DNA from: Prevotella sp. CAG:1320 | GTDB taxonomy: Bacteria; Bacteroidota; Bacteroidia; Bacteroidales; Bacteroidaceae | Reading direction: 5' to 3' | NCBI GenBank assembly: GCA_000435635.1 | Contig: FR882120.1 | Span: forward strand, 1-10,984 | DNA length: 10,984 nucleotides | Position numbers and translations under genes: made by a program | Shown here: positions 1-5,313 of the stretch, piece by piece | How the letters are laid out: every line of letters begins with the position of its first letter | Position numbering within the stretch: position 1 is the stretch's first letter | Notes under the pieces: generated by a model | Told to the model about the DNA's origin: nothing | The model's database searches: none | Seen by the model: only the letters and a program-made list of their open reading frames with translations

Positions 1-47
1 CCAGTAAGCGGACTGGGAAGAGATTTGTTAGATTCGGAATATTGTAG

Positions 48-80
48 ACGGGGCGTACCGAGCGGGTACTCCCCGTTTTT
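48..80 (+). terminator. Rho-independent terminator of an off-window gene
   Basis: ACGGGG (48-53) pairs with CCCCGT (71-76), and GTACC (55-59) pairs with GGTAC (65-69). A single C/T mismatch (54/70) separates the two helices and the loop is five bases. The right arm runs into a T tract (76-80). It would end transcription entering from the left. Bases 1-47 have one frame that stops at 45-47 just before the hairpin, but they are too short to call a gene end. Confidence 0.75.
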
Positions 81-170
81 GCGTTGTTAACGTGAGCCCG
101 ACGAATGCACGTTATTCTAGGCGGCATCCAATATTGCTCCTCTTGAAAGTCAATATTACTTCATGCTGCC

Positions 171-318
171 GGAAGCGTAGTATCCTTTTCAGTACCAGTT
201 AACTGAAACTGCAGTACCAGCTTACTGAAACTCCAGTACCAACTAGTTGAAACTCCAGTACCAACTAGTTGAAACTCCAGTACCACTTAGCTGGTACCAG
301 AAAGGATACTATACTTCC
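171..318. repeat. Array 1: five 22-nt quasi-palindromic units inside long inverted arms
   Basis: CAGTACC recurs at 190, 212, 234, 256 and 278, an exact 22-nt period. Units 3 and 4 are identical 22-mers. Each unit carries a palindromic or near-palindromic core: CAGTTAACTG (196-205), CAGCTTACTG (218-227), CAACTAGTTG (240-249 and 262-271), and the degenerate CACTTAGCTG (284-293). The array is enclosed by inverted arms 171-196 and 293-318, which match at 21 of 26 positions. The dyad of those arms, 244.5, is also the centre of unit 3, so the whole 148-nt block is an imperfect palindrome. It lies between the upstream terminator and the 3' end of the aldo/keto reductase, so it may also end transcription of that gene. 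An internal minisatellite within inverted ends is reminiscent of the MITE/minisatellite elements described in Porphyromonas, but I cannot confirm homology. A further imperfect hairpin lies just to the left (120-127 with 163-170, and 130-136 with 151-157). Confidence 0.9.
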
Positions 319-349
319 CGCGACAGGCACTATATATGCCCCGGCAACC

Positions 350-1192
350 CTATGCTTTTGTCGCCCAGTATTGTCTTACCTTCTCGGGGTTGCGGTGGGA
401 ACGGCTGAAGGGTACGGGCTTGTCCAGCGGGCGCAGGCTTTCCACCTCCTCCCTGGTGAGCGAGAAGTCGAACACGTCCAGGTTTTGCCGCATGCGGTCA
501 GCGTGCGTGCTCTTGGGGATGGCGATGATGTCCCGCTCCAGCAGGTAGCGCAAGGCCACTTGCTGCGGGGTCTTGCCATATTTCTCCGCCAGGCTGGCTA
601 ACTGGGGGCAGGCCGCCAGGTTCTCCTTGCCTTGCGCCAAGGGGCCCCAGGCCATGAGCCGTGTGCCGTAGGGCTTCATTTCCCGCTCATCTTCCCATCG
701 CTGCGTGAACACGTTGGTCATCAGCTGATTGATGGCGGGCTTGATATTGGCATAGAGAGCCAAGTCCACAAAGCGGTCTGCGTAGAAATTGGAAAGGCCG
801 ATGGCTCTCGCCTTTCCTTCCTTCACGGCTCGTTCCATGGCTCGCCACGTGCCGGGGTAATCACCGAAAGGCTGGTGTATGAGCAACAGGTCGACGTAGT
901 CTGTCCGCAGCTTGCGCAGGGAATCCTCTATGCTGTCCGCGGCTTTCTTCTCCCCGGCGTTGGAAACCCATATCTTGGTGGTGATGAAGAGCTCTTCGCG
1001 CGGCACGCCACACTTCTGGATGGCGTTGCCCACGCCTTCCTCGTTGTGGTAGACCTGCGCGGTGTCTATTAGCCGATAGCCCATGCCGATGGCCTCCAGC
1101 ACGTGGTGTTCGCACTCCTTTGGGTCTACCAGGTAGACACCATAGCCCAATAGCGGCATCTCGATTCCGTTGTTCAATGTGATGGTTTTCAT
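350..1192 (-). CDS. Aldo/keto reductase (AKR superfamily)
   Basis: NADPH-dependent reduction of aldehydes or ketones by a cytosolic TIM-barrel enzyme. At 280 residues it has the usual length of the bacterial 2,5-diketogluconate-reductase-like branch. The full catalytic tetrad is visible: Asp43 and Tyr48 in LIDTAQVYHNEE, Lys73 in ITTKIW, and His106 in LLIHQPFGDY. The cofactor-phosphate loop is IPKST (225-229), followed by a typical MRQN segment. The strand that usually reads NQIE or NQVE is NQLMTN here (155-160), so substrate preference may differ. The true substrate cannot be read from sequence. The start ATG at 1192 gives the conserved N-terminal beta-hairpin (TITLNNGIEMPLLGYG). The gene is monocistronic, with its own promoter just upstream and array 1 just past its stop. 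No frame damage is seen. Confidence 0.93.
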   Translation of the reverse strand: MKTITLNNGIEMPLLGYGVYLVDPKECEHHVLEAIGMGYRLIDTAQVYHNEEGVGNAIQKCGVPREELFITTKIWVSNAGEKKAADSIEDSLRKLRTDYVDLLLIHQPFGDYPGTWRAMERAVKEGKARAIGLSNFYADRFVDLALYANIKPAINQLMTNVFTQRWEDEREMKPYGTRLMAWGPLAQGKENLAACPQLASLAEKYGKTPQQVALRYLLERDIIAIPKSTHADRMRQNLDVFDFSLTREEVESLRPLDKPVPFSRSHRNPEKVRQYWATKA

Positions 1193-1216
1193 AGGCGTTG
1201 AAGGTTTTTCCTTTCG

Positions 1217-1247
1217 CGAAGGTAGGGATTATCTTTGACATCGCCAA
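1217..1247 (-). promoter_or_regulatory. Candidate promoter of the aldo/keto reductase gene
   Basis: On the minus strand TACCTTCG (1224-1217) fits the Bacteroidetes -7 element TAnnTTTG with one change. TTG (1247-1245) lies 20 nt upstream as a -33 element. The -7 box ends about 24 nt before the ATG. The opposite strand also holds TATCTTTG at 1230-1237, which has no clear -33 partner. Confidence 0.5.
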
Positions 1248-1391
1248 TCTTTTTCGTTTGAAATCGTGTGATAAGGCGACATGGAAAGAAAGGCATCGCC
1301 AGGCTGGGCAGCTTTTTTCGCTTCTATTGGGTCTGAAAAGAGGGTAAATAAAGGAAAAATGAAGTTTTCTCGAAAAAAAATCGGGAAAAAA

Positions 1392-1423
1392 TTTGGTGGT
1401 ATGGAAAAAACGCCGTATCTTTG
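1392..1423 (+). promoter_or_regulatory. Promoter of the tRNA-Val gene
   Basis: TTTG at 1392-1395, a 20-nt spacer and TATCTTTG at 1416-1423 match the major sigma factor consensus of Bacteroidetes at both boxes. The -7 box ends 20 nt before the tRNA. The A-rich stretch around 1373-1390 is suitable as an upstream enhancing region. Confidence 0.85.
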
Positions 1424-1443
1424 CACCCGTCTTACAGAGGTAA

Positions 1444-1518
1444 GGGCGCTTAGCTCAGTTGGTTTAGAGCGTCTGCCTTACAAGCAGAGGGTCGGGGGTT
1501 CGAATCCCTCAGCGCCCA
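1444..1518 (+). tRNA. tRNA-Val (anticodon TAC)
   Basis: This 75-nt cloverleaf has an acceptor stem GGGCGCT/AGCGCCC, D stem GCTC/GAGC, anticodon stem TCTGC/GCAGA with loop CTTACAA, T stem GGGGG/CCCTC with loop TTCGAAT, and discriminator A at 1518. The anticodon TAC reads valine codons, mainly GTA and GTG. The 3' CCA is not encoded and would be added after transcription. It is a single tRNA gene with its own promoter and terminator. Confidence 0.97.
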
Positions 1519-1520
1519 CA

Positions 1521-1554
1521 AAAAAATCCGCAATCATCAGGTTGCGGATTTTTT
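1521..1554. terminator. Strong bidirectional terminator after tRNA-Val
   Basis: A perfect 13-bp stem joins AAAAAATCCGCAA (1521-1533) and TTGCGGATTTTTT (1542-1554) around an 8-nt loop. Because the stem begins in A and ends in T, it can act on both strands. It would end the tRNA transcript, and also the convergent DUF2442-XRE transcript about 110 nt past that gene's stop. Confidence 0.92.
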
Positions 1555-1609
1555 ATATCCATATCATATTCGTGTGCCCCGATGGCTTGCCCCCCTCCAC
1601 TTTGCTCAC

Positions 1610-1642
1610 CTTGCTTGCAGAGACGCAAATATGCGTCTCTAC
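1610..1642 (-). repeat. Dispersed hairpin repeat, GAGACGCA/TGCGTCTC family
   Basis: AGAGACGCA (1619-1627) and TGCGTCTCT (1632-1640) form a 9-bp stem around AATA. Including the CTTGCTTGC flank at 1610-1618, the block matches the inverse of 10568-10600 with about three differences. It lies between the terminator and the 3' end of the DUF2442-XRE gene. A half copy is at 9447-9458. Confidence 0.85.
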
Positions 1643-1665
1643 ACTGCGTCGCCACAGAATTGGGG

Positions 1666-2079
1666 TCAGCAGGAAACAGAACATAGTTCCCTGCCGACAG
1701 AACGTATTGTCTCGAATATCGCTGCCAGTCGTTCCGCGGAAGGCTTCTTGGTGCCACTCACGTACTGCGCGAAGAGGCTTTGCGATATTCCCAACCTGCG
1801 GGCTATGGCAGAGGCGTTAAGCTCCGGGTGGGAGATAAACACCTCATACAGGGGATTGGAAGGCTTTTCCATGAAGAAGCCGTCAAAACCTAAGTCCTCT
1901 TCTATTTCTTCCCAATGGATGCCGTCACCGCTTAGCGTGAAGTTCGCACGTTGCTCCGGCGTGGCGAAACGCAATCTCGGGTAATCGACGAATTTCTCGC
2001 ATGCTTCCTTGCCGTCAGCTGTGCGTATCCATACTGCCGTATCGGTCAGCCATACTTTTTCCACTACAATATTTCCCAT
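1666..2079 (-). CDS. DUF2442 domain protein with C-terminal XRE-type helix-turn-helix
   Basis: This 137-residue protein has two parts. Residues 1-72 resemble DUF2442: an N-terminal beta segment VEKVWLTDTAVWIRTADGK, then YPRLRFATPEQRANF and GIHWEEIEEDLGFDGFF. Residues about 80-128 form a Cro/XRE helix-turn-helix, with ASAIARRLGISQSLFAQYVSG giving the turn and recognition helix. DUF2442 genes often follow DUF4160 genes in pairs thought to behave like toxin-antitoxin modules. Here the DUF4160 gene lies 7 nt upstream in the same direction but is frameshifted. By family pattern this protein would be the DNA-binding, antitoxin-like partner and could repress its own promoter. That promoter holds a 7-bp inverted repeat. 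The start ATG at 2079 gives the conserved N-terminus, with no clear ribosome-binding site. The biochemical role is inferred, not proven. Confidence 0.85.
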   Translation of the reverse strand: MGNIVVEKVWLTDTAVWIRTADGKEACEKFVDYPRLRFATPEQRANFTLSGDGIHWEEIEEDLGFDGFFMEKPSNPLYEVFISHPELNASAIARRLGISQSLFAQYVSGTKKPSAERLAAIFETIRSVGRELCSVSC

Positions 2080-2086
2080 GACTTTA

Positions 2087-2325
2087 TCATTTTATCTTGT
2101 TAAAAAACTTATTCCAATGCTCTGCTATGATTTCCTGATTCTCTTCTATTACCGATTCCGCAAGTTTTATTTCTGATGGTTTCAAGCCGTTATTCTTTAC
2201 CAAGGTGACAGGGAACAACGTAAACTTGGCACTTACATCTCCTTTTATGACATGGACATGGATAGGCTCGTGGTGTTTGCGTAAAACATGAACCGAAAAC
2301 CAAATAATATGAATATCGTAGGCAT
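2087..2325 (-). pseudogene. DUF4160 gene with a single-base frameshift
   Basis: Reading from the ATG at 2325 gives MPTIFILFGFRFMFYAN, the typical N-terminus of DUF4160 proteins, and then runs out of frame to an early stop. Shifting frame near 2275 restores the rest of the family: HHEPIHVHVIKGDVSAKF, then VTLVKNNGLKPSEIKLAE, SVIEENQEIIAEHW, and a stop at 2087-2089. The region is 239 nt, one short of a whole number of codons. The break sits at GCAAACACCAC (minus strand), where an extra C (AACCACCAC) would rejoin the frames as ...YANHHEPIHVHV. The rest of the reading frame is clean, so the lesion is recent, or is a sequencing error or a programmed shift. It would have been the first gene of a pair with the downstream DUF2442-XRE gene. 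Intact members have about 79 residues. Confidence 0.85.
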
Positions 2326-2346
2326 AAAGTTTCTTATTTGATGTCC

Positions 2347-2378
2347 CAAAGATAGGTAATTATTTCATTACCTGCAAG
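2347..2378 (-). promoter_or_regulatory. Promoter with embedded operator for the DUF4160/DUF2442-XRE pair
   Basis: On the minus strand TATCTTTG (2354-2347) is a consensus -7 box, and CTTG (2378-2375) lies 20 nt upstream as the -33 box. Between them sits the inverted repeat AGGTAAT (2354-2360) / ATTACCT (2367-2373), seen identically on either strand, with a 6-nt centre. It fills the spacer and touches the -7 box. This placement is what a repressor dimer would use, and the XRE domain of the second gene is the obvious candidate (inference). The leader before the ATG is about 20 nt. Confidence 0.72.
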
Positions 2379-2506
2379 TAAAATACGCAAAAAATAGCGA
2401 TATTAAAGGAAATCGACGTGCCACGGTGCGGCGATATGCAAGTTGCTAGAGATTGTTCATTATGTCATTTTCACCCAAGTTGCCTGCCAAAGACCCGGGA
2501 TTATTT

Positions 2507-2627
2507 CCTGGTTTTCCAAAACAAGTTGTTTTGCGTCGCGAATCAAGTTGTTTTGCTTGGGAAAATAACTTGTTTTGAAGGGGAAATCAAGTTATTTTGA
2601 TGGGAAAAACAACTTGATTTGGAAACC
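2507..2627. repeat. Array 2: five 22-nt palindromic units with a global dyad
   Basis: Cores CAAGTTG (2522-2528), CAAGTTG (2544-2550), TAACTTG (2566-2572), CAAGTTA (2588-2594) and CAACTTG (2610-2616) have centres at 2525, 2547, 2569, 2591 and 2613, exactly 22 nt apart. Each is an odd-centred near-palindrome flanked by A and T runs; the first is a perfect 17-nt palindrome (2517-2533). Linkers repeat the form TTTTG..GGAAA. The array is also an imperfect inverted repeat about 2569. For example 2513-2520 pairs with 2618-2625, 2522-2532 with 2606-2616, and 2552-2554 with 2584-2586. Two more CAAGTTG cores lie outside the 22-nt register at 2439-2445 and 2476-2482. It lies between the divergent DUF4160 and GH43 promoters and no gene covers it. 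Confidence 0.9.
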
Positions 2628-2664
2628 GTCCAAGCTTCCTCGCGTAAAAATATGCCCGCGAACA

Positions 2665-2694
2665 TTTGGGATACATAAAAAATCCGTATATTTG
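2665..2694 (+). promoter_or_regulatory. Candidate promoter of the GH43 gene
   Basis: TTTG (2665-2668) and TATATTTG (2687-2694) match the two Bacteroidetes promoter boxes with an 18-nt spacer, slightly short of the usual 19-21. The start codon follows 26 nt after the -7 box. Array 2 ends about 40 nt upstream. Confidence 0.7.
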
Positions 2695-2720
2695 TAACTG
2701 ATATCAACTGAAAAACGCTT

Positions 2721-4328
2721 ATGAGAAACTTGCGACTTACGTTGCTTGCCTTTGTCGCCTTTCTCTCATGGGGCACACTGAAGGCCGCGAATCCTTTCCT
2801 TCCTTTATGGGAGTACATCCCGGACGGGGAACCTTACGTGTTTGAAGACCCGGATCGCCCGGGACACTACCGCTTGTATGTATACGGCTCGCATGACACG
2901 ATGAAGACCGAGTATTGCGGGCGGGAGCAAGTGTTGTGGTCGGCTCCCGTGGAAAACCTCAATGACTGGCGTTACGAGGGGATTATCTTTGAGTCGAAGA
3001 CCGGGGCGGACGGGAAGCCGCTCAATGAGGGAGGAGTGGGAGATATACTCTATGCCCCGGACATCGTGGAGGTGAAAGGCGAGGACGGGAAAAAGACTTA
3101 CTACCTTTTTCCCAACAACCAAAGCGAGGGACGGAAGAACATGGTGGCCAAAGCAAACCGCCCCGACGGGCCTTTCGTGGCCTGTAACTGGAGCAAAGAC
3201 AACCCAAAGCAGACAGAGGGCGTGTTGAACTTTGACCCCGCCGTGTTGGTGGACGACGATGGACGGGTATACGCTTATTGGGGAATTATGGGGTCTTACG
3301 CCGCGGAGCTTGACCCCCAGACCATGGCCACGGTGAAGCCTGGCACGCAGGTGGTGAGCGATATGGTGCCCAGTGCCCGCCAAGAGGGCGTGTTCCGCTT
3401 CTTCGAGGCATCGTCTATCCGCAAGATAAAGGATAAGTACGTATTCATTTATAGCAGGAAGACGGCTGACAATGAGTTCGGCCTGCCCGTCAGCAACTAT
3501 ACCTTGGCCTATGCCTACAGTGACCATCCCCTTGGTCCGTTCACTTATGGAGGCACCATCATCGATGGGCGCGGCCGGGGATCGGATGTCAACGGACGAC
3601 CTGTCGCCACGGCCACGCCGACGGGCAACACGCATGGAAGCATCGTGGAGGTGAACGGGCAATGGTATGTGGTATATCATCGACAGACAGGACTGAACGA
3701 GTTCTCCCGCCAGGCCATGGCGGCTCCCATTACGGTGAAGGTCAACGAAGGCCCCGGCGGAAGGGTGGAGATATCGGAAGCGGAATATACCTCCGAGGGA
3801 TTTGAGATCAACGGTCTGAATCCCTGTCGCCGTTATCCCGCGGGCATCGCCTGTTATTATACGGGACCTAAGCCAGCGACCAGTCATTTCCCCAACTTCA
3901 CGTTCTATGGTTCCTACGTGAAGCCATCCTATAGCGAGGAGATAAACCGGAAGCGCCCTTATGACTTGAGCGTGAACCAAAGCGTGGTGGTGAACAACAC
4001 GGCGGGCTCCATCGTGGGTTACAAGTACTTTAACCTCGACAGCCTTGACCATTCCCGCAAGCTTGACCTGGTGTTGCGACTGAAGCCGCTGGGCGTGGAA
4101 GGCACCGTGACGGTGATGATGGACAGTCCTTGGGAAGTGAATGGCGGCGTGAAGCTGGGCACCTTCCAGTTGAAAGCCAATGCTCCGCAGGTTGCCACCG
4201 ACGTGCGCGCGGACGTATCGGCTCTCTGCGGCTATGGCGATAAGCATGCCATTTACTTGGTCTTCTCCTCGCCAACGGAAAACCGCTCGTTGTGCGACTT
4301 GATGGAACTGGAGTTTCAAAGCCGCTAA
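2721..4328 (+). CDS. Secreted glycoside hydrolase, family 43 (five-bladed beta-propeller)
   Basis: Predicted periplasmic or surface enzyme that hydrolyses arabinose- or xylose-type linkages in plant polysaccharides. The exact substrate is not readable. Residues 1-22 form a signal peptide ending LKA. The catalytic propeller spans about 30-345. Likely catalytic residues are Asp35 (base, in YIPDGEPYVF), Asp172 (pKa modulator, in FDPAVLVDDDGRVYAYWG) and Glu229 (acid, in RFFEASSIRKI). His305 in GNTHGSIV is the usual metal-site histidine. Residues about 390-533 look like a beta-sandwich accessory domain similar to carbohydrate-binding module family 6 (TVTVMMDSPWEVNGG, KLGTFQL, KHAIYLVF). There is no lipobox. 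At 535 residues the length suits GH43 plus one accessory domain. No SusC/SusD pair or sensor is adjacent, so it is not part of a visible polysaccharide utilisation locus. It converges on the operon ending at 4375. Confidence 0.9.
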   Translation: MRNLRLTLLAFVAFLSWGTLKAANPFLPLWEYIPDGEPYVFEDPDRPGHYRLYVYGSHDTMKTEYCGREQVLWSAPVENLNDWRYEGIIFESKTGADGKPLNEGGVGDILYAPDIVEVKGEDGKKTYYLFPNNQSEGRKNMVAKANRPDGPFVACNWSKDNPKQTEGVLNFDPAVLVDDDGRVYAYWGIMGSYAAELDPQTMATVKPGTQVVSDMVPSARQEGVFRFFEASSIRKIKDKYVFIYSRKTADNEFGLPVSNYTLAYAYSDHPLGPFTYGGTIIDGRGRGSDVNGRPVATATPTGNTHGSIVEVNGQWYVVYHRQTGLNEFSRQAMAAPITVKVNEGPGGRVEISEAEYTSEGFEINGLNPCRRYPAGIACYYTGPKPATSHFPNFTFYGSYVKPSYSEEINRKRPYDLSVNQSVVVNNTAGSIVGYKYFNLDSLDHSRKLDLVLRLKPLGVEGTVTVMMDSPWEVNGGVKLGTFQLKANAPQVATDVRADVSALCGYGDKHAIYLVFSSPTENRSLCDLMELEFQSR

Positions 4329-4374
4329 CGGCAGGGATTGGCAAGGAAGTCAATGCCGTGGCGCTCTTATCCCA

Positions 4375-5313
4375 TCATTCAAATCTCGCTACCAGTGGCA
4401 GGTGGTCACTGTAGCCCGGTTGGTATTTGGGACCTTGATAGGTGCGCCGCGGACGATAACCTCCGTATTTCGGCTCTTCTTCCAGCAAGAAAGGCCGGTC
4501 GCCTATGAAGCATTCTCTCACCCTGCGGGCCAGGGTGGGAGAACATAATATGTGGTCCAGGCTGCGCCATTCACCCCGATAGCGATAAGTGCCTTTCGCC
4601 CCGTTGTTCCCCCTCGCCTTGGCTGATATGTTTACCAAGCCTTGGGAACACAGATACTCCAGCGTGGGGCCGTCATCGTAATCATTGAAATCGCCCGCGA
4701 TGATGATTTGCGCCTCTTCGTGAAGCGTCCTGATGGAGTCAATGGCCATGGCCAGCCGTCGTGCCGTTGCCATTCTGTGAGGTCGGGTAGGCCTTTCTCC
4801 TCCCGAGCGGCTAGGAGCGTGAAGGGTAAAGACATGAAGTGTGTCGTTGTTGAGCGTCACTCCGCAGGCATAGAGAATGTCCCTGGTGGGGCGCATGTCT
4901 TTTACGGGAGTTACCCGCAAGCTGTAGTGGCGTAACAGATGGAACGTAAATGGATTGTAGAGCAAGGCCACGTCAATGCCCCTCACGTCTGGAGACTCAG
5001 TCATCACATACTGATAACCCGCCCCTCGCAATAGCGAACGGCGGGTTAAGTCATACATCACGCTGTCGTTTTCCACTTCGCAAAGAGCCACCAGGTCTGG
5101 CAATTGCCATCCGTTGACAGAGTCTTCTCCCATGGCGATAATCTCTTTCGAGATATGGTTCAACTTGCGCCAATAGCGGGTACGGGTCCAATGGTGGTCG
5201 CTCCTGGGCGTGAACTCCATGTCTTGCTTTAGCGAGTCGTGCTCGGTATCGAACAAATTCTCGCAGTTCAATTCCACGAGCGTGAACAGCGCGCTAAGGA
5301 GGAGTGCCAGCAT
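4375..5313 (-). CDS. Secreted endonuclease/exonuclease/phosphatase-fold protein
   Basis: A metal-dependent phosphoesterase of the EEP (DNase I-like) superfamily, probably exported. Counting from the ATG at 5313 (312 residues), the conserved positions are Asn16 and Glu18 in ELNCENLFD, Glu79 in VALCEVEN, His165 in LHAPSRSGG, Asp208 and Asn210 in AGDFNDYDD, Asp253-His254 in SLDHILCS, and Asp303-His304 in YSDHLPL. All active-site positions appear present. The N-terminus [10 protein letters not shown] is hydrophobic and could act as a short signal sequence. An in-frame GTG at 5319 would add two residues. I prefer ATG 5313 because it forms the overlap TGATG with the metG stop, typical of translational coupling. 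It is the last gene of the lipoprotein-metG operon. The substrate (nucleic acid, phospholipid or other) is not known from sequence. Confidence 0.88.
   Translation of the reverse strand: MLALLLSALFTLVELNCENLFDTEHDSLKQDMEFTPRSDHHWTRTRYWRKLNHISKEIIAMGEDSVNGWQLPDLVALCEVENDSVMYDLTRRSLLRGAGYQYVMTESPDVRGIDVALLYNPFTFHLLRHYSLRVTPVKDMRPTRDILYACGVTLNNDTLHVFTLHAPSRSGGERPTRPHRMATARRLAMAIDSIRTLHEEAQIIIAGDFNDYDDGPTLEYLCSQGLVNISAKARGNNGAKGTYRYRGEWRSLDHILCSPTLARRVRECFIGDRPFLLEEEPKYGGYRPRRTYQGPKYQPGYSDHLPLVARFE

Noticed and set aside
190..300. Array 1 as a CRISPR array
   Set aside because: The 22-nt period leaves no room for repeat plus unique spacer, the units are near-identical throughout, and no cas genes are in the window. 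The same holds for arrays 2 and 3.
335..345. KISTS instead of KMSKS in the methionyl-tRNA synthetase as a defect (residues 339-343)
   Set aside because: This variant is, to my knowledge, usual in the Bacteroidetes branch of MetG, so it is not a sign of inactivation.
1229..1426. A 65-codon minus-strand frame upstream of the aldo/keto reductase
   Set aside because: It overlaps the tRNA promoter and an A/T-rich stretch and encodes Phe/Pro-rich low-complexity sequence with no supporting signal.
1281..1820. A 179-codon + strand open frame running through the tRNA gene
   Set aside because: It crosses a tRNA, its terminator and the 3' end of the DUF2442-XRE gene, so it cannot be a real protein.
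2805..4319. A 504-codon open frame on the - strand opposite the GH43 gene
   Set aside because: The plus-strand frame has a signal peptide, catalytic motifs and a promoter. The minus frame is His/Arg-rich without motifs.
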